Of a stretch of DNA of 64,000 bases, positions 58,050 to 64,000 are shown in pieces. A program made the position numbers and the translations under genes. The stretch is from assembly GCF_003100395.1 (NCBI RefSeq), contig NZ_CP029210.1, positions 1,736,001 through 1,800,000 on the forward strand. Direction: 5' to 3'. The stretch's first letter is position 1, and each line of letters starts with the position of its first letter. The notes below the pieces were generated by a model. It searched no databases. It had not been told where the DNA came from and was given only the letters and a program-made list of their open reading frames with translations. This DNA is from Aquabacterium olei. GTDB taxonomy: Bacteria > Pseudomonadota > Gammaproteobacteria > Burkholderiales > Burkholderiaceae_C.

Positions 58050-58080
58050 TGACTCTGTAGCCGCTACAGGGATTCAAATG
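58050..58080 (+). promoter_or_regulatory. MerR-type promoter of the czcICBA operon
   Basis: -35 TTGACT (58050-58055), a 19-bp spacer with the perfect dyad CTGTAGC-C-GCTACAG (58056-58070), and -10 TCAAAT (58075-58080). The dyad between the boxes and the 19-bp spacing identify a MerR-family operator of the ZntR/CadR/PbrR kind. The czcI start codon lies 122 bp further on. The promoter at 53765-53795 is nearly the same. Confidence 0.85.
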
Positions 58081-58202
58081 GATTCAAAGAGATTGGATCT
58101 TCTATCGACGGACATGCCAGGCAACTTCCTTCACGTGTATTTGTCAGGCGCAACTCATTTCTGATCCACAAGGCATTTTTTTCAACCTATACTTGCCGCG
58201 CC

Positions 58203-58580
58203 ATGCGTCGATTGCTTTGCTTGTTCCTGCTGATTTGGTTTCCGCTCCAGATGTCCTGGGCTGCGGTGGCCAGCTATTGTCAGCATGAAAGCAACCCTGC
58301 CGCGCAGCGCCATTTCGGGCACCACGAGCACAACCATCTTGATCCGCAACATGGGGAGCGCCCTGGCGATAAAGCCGCAAAGGACAAGAGCGGTAGCGAC
58401 AAGAAGGCCAGTGCCGACAACGACTGCACTGTCTGCCACATGAGCGCTGCCTCGCCGGTCAGTGAGACGCACACCCCCCAGGTGGCGTCTAGCAGGGAAT
58501 GGTTTGGCCACTCGATCGAGGGCTACGCCTCCAACATTCCAGCGGGGCCCGAGCGTCCCGACATACGTCTCGCCGTTTGA
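58203..58580 (+). CDS. czcI: CzcI-like periplasmic metal-resistance protein (first gene of czc operon)
   Basis: A 125-residue exported protein with signal peptide (LLCLFLLIWFPLQMSWAAVA), then CQHESNPAAQRHFGHHEHNH, a Lys/Asp-rich middle and CTVCHMS. CzcI is the small periplasmic protein encoded ahead of czcCBA in metal-resistance operons. It is 110 bp before czcC. It shares its architecture with the two other CzcI-like proteins in the window. Confidence 0.87.
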   Translation: MRRLLCLFLLIWFPLQMSWAAVASYCQHESNPAAQRHFGHHEHNHLDPQHGERPGDKAAKDKSGSDKKASADNDCTVCHMSAASPVSETHTPQVASSREWFGHSIEGYASNIPAGPERPDIRLAV

Positions 58581-58690
58581 TTCGGCGAGACGGCTGCTGC
58601 GCAAGCTTTTTTCCTGTCTTCAGATAGCGAGGCCACGGCCTCTCTCGCCGGATTCCTTCTTGTTGTTGTTCCCACAACCCGGAGAATTCG

Positions 58691-59989
58691 ATGTACAGGC
58701 ACATGGTGCCGATGACAACGTTCGCGTTGGTCACGGCCACACTTTTTTCTTCCACCACCTTTGCTCAAGTTAGCCCGTCCGATTCGGATGGGCAGGCCGT
58801 GCACAAGGCGGTGCCCGTGGCACAGCCCCTGACGCTGAGCGAAGCCATCAGGCTGGCGCTTCAGTTCAGCCCGCAAATCGTGGCGAATCAGCAGGAACTG
58901 GCGGCCAGCGAAGGGGCCGTCATTCAAGCGGGTGCGCGTCCCAACCCTGAAGTCCAGGCACTGCTGGAAGACACGCGGCGAGACAGCCGAACGACCACGG
59001 TGCAGTTGAGCCAGCCCATCGAGTTGGGCGGTAAACGTTCAGCGCGGATCTCGGTCGCCGAGGCCGCGCGGGCTCAAACCGCCGTGGACATCGAAGGGCG
59101 TCGCGCGCAGATCAGAGCGGATGTGGCCGATGCATTCTTTGCCGCAGCCATCGCTCAGGAACGGGTGAAGTTGGCGCAGGCCTCCGTCGACTTGTCCATG
59201 CGTGGCACGGATGCGGTCTCCAAGCGGGTTCAGGCCGGCAAGGTCTCTGCGGTGGACGAGACGCGGGCAAAGGTCGCTCACGCTGGTGTCCGGCTGGAGT
59301 TGCTTCAAGCGCAGAGCGAACTTCGATCCGCTCGCCAAGGGCTGGCAGCTCTGCTGGGACCAGCATCTGCCGTTCGTGCTCAGACGCTGGTCTGGCAATC
59401 GGGTGTCCAACCAGCCGCTCGCAATCTGGAGGCTTCTCAGTTGTCAGATGTGCCGGTGCTGCGGCAGGCACGCCTGGAGGTCGACAAGCGGCAAGCCATG
59501 GTCGAGCTTGAGGAGGCGCGCCGTGTTCCGGACGTGACCCTGACCTTGGGTGCCAAGCGGGATCAGCAGGTCGGACGCAACCAGGCTGTGATCGGCCTGG
59601 CCATTCCCATTCCTGTGCTCGATACCAACCGGGGGAACCTGCTTCAGGCCTTGCGCCTGCACGATAAGGCCGAAGCGGACTTCCAGGCAACGCGGATCCG
59701 CGTCGAGACCGAGTGGGTGCAATTGACGGAGCGTCAGCGCTTCGCCCAGGCTGAGGTGGACGTCCTGCGCAGCGAGGTACTGCCGGGCGCCGAGAGCGCG
59801 TGGCAGGCCGCCACGACCGGCTTCGAGTTGGGCAAGTTCAGCTTCCTCGACGCCCTGGATGCTCAACGGACCTTGCTCCAGGCTCGCGCCCAGTACCTGC
59901 GGGCGCTCAATGAGCTGTACCGCACCAACGCCAACATTGATCGCCTGCTGGGGACCAGCGGCGAAGAACAGACGACGTCCAAGCCATGA
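58691..59989 (+). CDS. czcC: Outer-membrane efflux protein CzcC
   Basis: A 432-residue TolC-superfamily channel subunit of a Co/Zn/Cd tripartite exporter. It has a signal peptide (TTFALVTATLFSSTTFAQ), two OEP repeats starting LTLSEAIRLALQFSPQIVAN and SDVPVLRQARLEVDKRQA, and the family end TGFELGKFSFLDALDAQRTL. A GGAGA site precedes the ATG. The stop overlaps the czcB start as ATGA. Confidence 0.95.
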   Translation: MYRHMVPMTTFALVTATLFSSTTFAQVSPSDSDGQAVHKAVPVAQPLTLSEAIRLALQFSPQIVANQQELAASEGAVIQAGARPNPEVQALLEDTRRDSRTTTVQLSQPIELGGKRSARISVAEAARAQTAVDIEGRRAQIRADVADAFFAAAIAQERVKLAQASVDLSMRGTDAVSKRVQAGKVSAVDETRAKVAHAGVRLELLQAQSELRSARQGLAALLGPASAVRAQTLVWQSGVQPAARNLEASQLSDVPVLRQARLEVDKRQAMVELEEARRVPDVTLTLGAKRDQQVGRNQAVIGLAIPIPVLDTNRGNLLQALRLHDKAEADFQATRIRVETEWVQLTERQRFAQAEVDVLRSEVLPGAESAWQAATTGFELGKFSFLDALDAQRTLLQARAQYLRALNELYRTNANIDRLLGTSGEEQTTSKP

Positions 59990-61398
59990 GAAAGCATTGC
60001 ATGACACGCTCCAAATCACAACGCCAAGCTGGGCGCATCAGCCAAAAGCAACTCATCGCCATCATCGCCATCGTTTTGGCGGGGTTGGGCGTCAGCGCAT
60101 TTGTGCTGACGCGGTCTCCCAGCGCGCCCGCCGGCGAAGCGGCCGAGGAGAGCCATGGCCACGGTCACGGCGAGGCCAAGGGACACGACGACGCCGAGCA
60201 CCACGGCGAGAAGAAATCCGAGTCCGGCCACGACGAGGCGAAGGGACACGATGACAAGGAACACCATGAGAAGGCCGAGGAGCATGGGGAGCATGACAAG
60301 CATGAAGGCGAAACCGCTCCTGAGAAGGGCGCTGCCGCCGCCAACGCTGGCAAGCACGAGGAAGGCGAGGAAGAGCCTGTCTCTCTGAATGCTCAGCAGA
60401 TCGCAGCAGCGGGCGTTGAAGTCCAAGCGGCACAACCTGGCAAGATCCTTTCGACGGTGCAACTGTCCGGCGAGATCAAGTTCAACGAGGATCGCACGGC
60501 ACACGTTGTGCCCCGTGTCGGTGGCGTCGTCGAATCGGTGTCGGCCAACCTCGGGCAGCAGGTCAAAAAGGGCCAGGTCCTCGCGGTCATTTCCAGCGTG
60601 TTGCTGTCCGAACAGCGCAGCGAGTTGCAGGCGGCCCAGAAGCGCCTGACCTTGGCGCAAACCACCTACGACCGAGAGAAGAAGCTCTTCGAAGACAAGA
60701 TCTCGCCGCAGATGGATCTTCTGCAGGCCACCCAGGCCCTGCGCGAAGCCGAGATTGCGGTCAACAACGCCAACCAGAAGCTCAAGGCGTTGGGTGCCTC
60801 GCCTTCGGCTGGGGCATTGAATCGCTACGAGCTGCGCGCACCGTTTGATGCGGTCGTGGTCGAGAAGCACATCGCTCTGGGCGAGTCGGTCAAGGAAGAC
60901 GCCAATGTGTTCACCCTGTCCGACCTGTCCACCGTGTGGGCCACAATCAACGTGCCCGCCAAGGACCTGAACCTCGTGAAGGTGGGCGAGAAGGTTACCG
61001 TGCGATCCAGTTCGTTCGAAGCCACGGCCAAGGGCACCGTGACCTACGTTGGATCGCTGATTGGCGAGCAGACGCGCACAGCAACCGCCCGAGTGGTGCT
61101 GACCAATCCAGACCTGTCGTGGCGTCCCGGCCTGTTCGTCAATGTCGCCGTGACTTCCGGCGAGACGGAAGCACCCGTGACCGTGACGGCTGGCGCGGTG
61201 CAGACCATGGAAGGCCGCCAAGTCGTGTTCGTCGAAGTCCCGGGCGGATTCCAGGCCAAGCCTGTGGAGGTCGGTCACACCGATGGCAAGCGCACGGAAG
61301 TCGTCAAGGGCTTGAGCGCCGGTACCCGCTATGCGGCGACGAACAGCTTCGTCATCAAAGCTGAAATCGGCAAGGCTTCGGCCGAGCACGAGCATTGA
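59986..61398 (+). CDS. czcB: Periplasmic adaptor (membrane fusion) protein CzcB
   Basis: A 470-residue RND adaptor. An N-terminal membrane anchor (LIAIIAIVLAGLGVSAFVLT) is followed by a His/Glu/Lys-rich stretch at about residues 45-110 (HGHGHGEAKGHDDAEHHGEK and on), then HlyD-type barrel-sandwich (VVPRVGGVVESVSANLGQQV), coiled-coil hairpin and beta-barrel domains. The His-rich region probably binds periplasmic zinc or cadmium and is longer than in many CzcB proteins. The chosen ATG at 59986 overlaps czcC; the ATG at 60001 is the alternative. Confidence 0.95.
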   Translation: MRKHCMTRSKSQRQAGRISQKQLIAIIAIVLAGLGVSAFVLTRSPSAPAGEAAEESHGHGHGEAKGHDDAEHHGEKKSESGHDEAKGHDDKEHHEKAEEHGEHDKHEGETAPEKGAAAANAGKHEEGEEEPVSLNAQQIAAAGVEVQAAQPGKILSTVQLSGEIKFNEDRTAHVVPRVGGVVESVSANLGQQVKKGQVLAVISSVLLSEQRSELQAAQKRLTLAQTTYDREKKLFEDKISPQMDLLQATQALREAEIAVNNANQKLKALGASPSAGALNRYELRAPFDAVVVEKHIALGESVKEDANVFTLSDLSTVWATINVPAKDLNLVKVGEKVTVRSSSFEATAKGTVTYVGSLIGEQTRTATARVVLTNPDLSWRPGLFVNVAVTSGETEAPVTVTAGAVQTMEGRQVVFVEVPGGFQAKPVEVGHTDGKRTEVVKGLSAGTRYAATNSFVIKAEIGKASAEHEH

Positions 61399-61416
61399 GC
61401 ACGAGGTCCACCCATC

Positions 61417-64000
61417 ATGTTTGAACGCATCATCCGATTTGCCATTGAGCAGCGCTGGCTTGTGCTGCTGGCCGTCTTCGGTATGGCCGCCCTGGGCGTC
61501 TTCAGCTATCAGAAGCTGCCCATCGATGCCGTGCCGGACATCACCAACGTCCAGGTCCAGATCAACACCCAGACACCTGGCTATTCGCCGCTGGAAACCG
61601 AACAGCGTGTGACCTACCCGCTGGAGACAGTGATGGCGGGCCTGCCCGGCCTGGAGCAGACCCGCTCCCTGTCGCGCTACGGCCTGTCCCAGATCACCGT
61701 GATCTTCAAGGACGGCACCGACCTGTACTTCGCGCGCCAACTGGTGAACGAGCGGATCCAGGAGGCCAAGGCGCGGCTGCCGGAAGGCGTCACGCCGGCC
61801 ATGGGCCCCATTTCCACAGGCCTGGGCGAGATCTACATGTGGACTGTCGAAGCCAAGGACGGCGCCAAGAAGCCGGATGGCACGCCCTACACGCCGACTG
61901 ACCTGCGCGAAATCCAGGATTGGATCATCAAGCCTCAACTGCGCAATGTAACGGGCGTGACCGAGATCAATTCCATCGGCGGCTATGCCAAGGAATACCA
62001 GGTCGCGCCCAGCCCTGAGAAGCTCATGGCGCATGGCCTGACGTTGGGTGACGTGGTCAATGCCCTGGAGCGCAACAACGGCAACGTTGGCGCCGGCTAC
62101 ATCGAACGCGAAGGCGAGCAGTACCTGATCCGTGCACCTGGTCAGGTGCGTGGCACCCAGGACCTGGGCAGCATCATCGTCAAGCAGACGACGGATGTAC
62201 CCATCCGCATCCGCGACATCGCAGAAGTGGGGCAGGGCAAGGAGCTGCGCACGGGCGCCGCCACCGACAACGGCCGAGAGGTCGTCCTGGGCACCGTGTT
62301 CATGCTCATTGGCGAGAACAGCCGCAAGGTCTCGCAAGCAGTTGACATCAAGATGGCGGAGATCAACAAGTCCCTGCCAGCTGGTGTTCATGCCGTGACC
62401 GTCTACGACCGGACCGTCCTGGTGGACAAGGCGATCGCCACGGTGAAGAAGAACCTGATGGAAGGCGCCATCCTGGTGATCGCCATCCTCTTCCTGTTCC
62501 TGGGCAACATGCGTGCCGCGGTGATCACCGCCATGGTGATCCCGCTTTCCATGCTCTTCACCTTCAGCGGTATGGTCAGTCAGAAGGTCAGTGCGAACCT
62601 GATGAGTCTGGGCGCGCTGGACTTCGGGATCATCGTCGATGGCGCGGTGGTGATCGTGGAGAACTGCGTGCGCCGCCTGGCGCATGCGCAGGCGCATCAC
62701 GGGCGAGAGTTGACCTTGCGCGAGCGCTTCCATGAAGTCTTCGCGGCTTCGCAGGAGGCCCGTCGTCCGCTGCTGTTCGGGCAGCTGATCATCATGATCG
62801 TCTACCTGCCCATCTTCGCCCTGGCCGGTGTGGAAGGCAAGATGTTCCATCCGATGGCGTTCACCGTGGTGACGGCGTTGTTGGGTGCCATGATCCTGTC
62901 CATCACCTTCATCCCCGCTGCCGTGGCGCTGTTCATCGGCAAGAAGGTGTCGGAGACCGAAAACGTAGTGATCCGCACCGCCAAGCGCTGGTATGAGCCC
63001 ATGCTGAACACGGTGATGGGGGCCAAGCCTGTCGTGCTGACGGCGGCAGCGGTGCTCGTCCTGGTCTGTGGCGTGGTGGCTTCCCGCATGGGCAGCGAGT
63101 TCGTGCCAAGCTTGAACGAAGGCGATTTCGCGGTGCAGGCGCTGCGGATTCCCGGCACCAGCCTCAGCCAATCGGTGGCCATGCAGACCAAGCTGGAAAG
63201 CCATCTGAAGGCCAAGTTCCCTGAGATCGAACGTGTGTTTGCACGCACCGGTACCGCCGAGATCGCGGCCGACCCGATGCCGCCCAACATCTCGGACGGT
63301 TACGTGATGCTCAAGCCGGTGGACAAATGGCCCGAGCCGCGCAAGACGCGCGACGAACTGCTGGCCGCTGTTCAGGAAGAGGTCGCCAAACTGCCGGGGC
63401 AGAACTACGAGTTCTCTCAGCCGATCCAGCTGCGCTTCAACGAGCTGATCTCCGGGGTGCGCAGTGACGTCGCGGTCAAGCTGTTCGGTGATGACATGGA
63501 TGTCCTCAACAACACTGCCAACCAGATCGCGAAGGTGCTGCAAGGCATCCCGGGCTCGTCCGAGGTGAAGGTGGAACAGACCACGGGCCTGCCCATGCTG
63601 ACCATCAACATCGACCGCGAGAAGGCGACGCGCTATGGCCTGAACATCGGCGACATCCAGGACACGCTGGCCACGGCCGTGGGCGGCAAGGAGGCTGGGA
63701 CGCTGTTCGAGGGCGACCGCCGTTTCGACATCGTCGTGCGTCTGCCGGAAGATGTCCGCACGGATCTGGAAGCCGTTCGGCGCCTCCCCATCGCCTTGAA
63801 GGGCGGAGACGGCGAGGGCGCGCGCTTCATTCCGCTGTCCGAGGTGGCTTCCATCGACTCGGCGCCTGGTCCCAACCAGGTCAGCCGCGAGAACGGCAAG
63901 CGCCGCATCGTCATCAGCGCCAACGTGCGTGGCCGTGACATCGGCACCTTCGTCGGGGATGCCCAGAAGGCGCTGGAAGCGGTCAAGATCCCCACGGGCT
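61417..64000 (+). CDS. czcA: RND heavy-metal efflux pump CzcA (3' end outside window)
   Basis: Open frame of 861 codons running off the right edge; the full protein should be about 1,040-1,070 residues. The start FERIIRFAIEQRWLVLLAVF and LPIDAVPDITNVQVQINTQT are HME-RND typical. The proton-relay motif DFGIIVDGAVVIVEN begins at residue 402, so D402, D408 and E415 coincide with the essential residues of CzcA, marking the divalent-cation class HME1 (Co/Zn/Cd). It exports metal from the periplasm or cytoplasm through CzcB and CzcC. It follows czcB by 18 bp. Confidence 0.96.
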   Translation, partial: MFERIIRFAIEQRWLVLLAVFGMAALGVFSYQKLPIDAVPDITNVQVQINTQTPGYSPLETEQRVTYPLETVMAGLPGLEQTRSLSRYGLSQITVIFKDGTDLYFARQLVNERIQEAKARLPEGVTPAMGPISTGLGEIYMWTVEAKDGAKKPDGTPYTPTDLREIQDWIIKPQLRNVTGVTEINSIGGYAKEYQVAPSPEKLMAHGLTLGDVVNALERNNGNVGAGYIEREGEQYLIRAPGQVRGTQDLGSIIVKQTTDVPIRIRDIAEVGQGKELRTGAATDNGREVVLGTVFMLIGENSRKVSQAVDIKMAEINKSLPAGVHAVTVYDRTVLVDKAIATVKKNLMEGAILVIAILFLFLGNMRAAVITAMVIPLSMLFTFSGMVSQKVSANLMSLGALDFGIIVDGAVVIVENCVRRLAHAQAHHGRELTLRERFHEVFAASQEARRPLLFGQLIIMIVYLPIFALAGVEGKMFHPMAFTVVTALLGAMILSITFIPAAVALFIGKKVSETENVVIRTAKRWYEPMLNTVMGAKPVVLTAAAVLVLVCGVVASRMGSEFVPSLNEGDFAVQALRIPGTSLSQSVAMQTKLESHLKAKFPEIERVFARTGTAEIAADPMPPNISDGYVMLKPVDKWPEPRKTRDELLAAVQEEVAKLPGQNYEFSQPIQLRFNELISGVRSDVAVKLFGDDMDVLNNTANQIAKVLQGIPGSSEVKVEQTTGLPMLTINIDREKATRYGLNIGDIQDTLATAVGGKEAGTLFEGDRRFDIVVRLPEDVRTDLEAVRRLPIALKGGDGEGARFIPLSEVASIDSAPGPNQVSRENGKRRIVISANVRGRDIGTFVGDAQKALEAVKIPTG

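Noticed and set aside
60016..63543. Long open frame (1,175 codons) on the minus strand
   Set aside because: It lies exactly antisense to czcB and czcA and its translation is low-complexity His/Gln/Arg-rich, as produced by the complement of GC-biased codons.

Overview
The window reads as a high-GC betaproteobacterial chromosome, most likely Burkholderiales, carrying an integrated mobile element. The lineage call is an inference from gene order (smpB/ratA/ratB, guaB-MFS-guaA), strong G/C third positions and the family relationships of the proteins.

Positions 1-14,980 are ordinary chromosome. They hold the 3' part of rimO; a CUT2 sugar ABC operon resembling the fructose system FrcBCA, with an RbsD/FucU-type mutarotase and a ROK regulator; a divergent PfkB sugar kinase; a metC-like gene; smpB; ratA-ratB; a DUF4124 protein; guaB; a TetA-like MFS exporter; and guaA. 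Clear intrinsic terminators follow guaB and guaA.

From about 14,980 to the right edge lies an integrative and conjugative element (ICE) inserted just past guaA. A tyrosine integrase (15,123-16,457) opens it. Next comes a defence-type block: a zinc-finger/HEPN-type/RES protein, an AbiEi/AbiEii pair, an unknown gene split by an IS5-family element (TSD CTAA), and an AbiJ-NTD3-like nuclease gene split just behind its start codon by an IS21-family element (TSD CGTAGT). From 25.8 to 47.6 kb a long minus-strand block encodes an F-type (MPF-F) type IV secretion system in the order traA-L-E-K-B-dsbC-V-C-trbI-S26 peptidase-hyp-W-U-trbC-N-hyp-F-H-G, preceded by an OmpA-like protein and a lytic transglycosylase. 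Relaxase, coupling protein and the far attachment site are not visible and should lie beyond 64 kb.

From 48.3 kb to the edge is a heavy-metal cargo: a CadR-type MerR regulator, a P1B-4 (SPC-motif) ATPase, a second identical IS5 copy (TSD CTTG), a lipoprotein, three CzcI-like proteins, a FlgB homologue, small unknown proteins, a TFIIB-type zinc-finger protein, a methyltransferase, an orphan heavy-metal-type response regulator and czcI-czcC-czcB-czcA (czcA runs off the edge). Two near-identical MerR-type promoters with 19-bp spacers sit before the two outer czcI genes. This suggests that CadR controls both halves of the cargo, and that CadR and the ATPase were once distal genes of the operon now split by the second IS5 copy.
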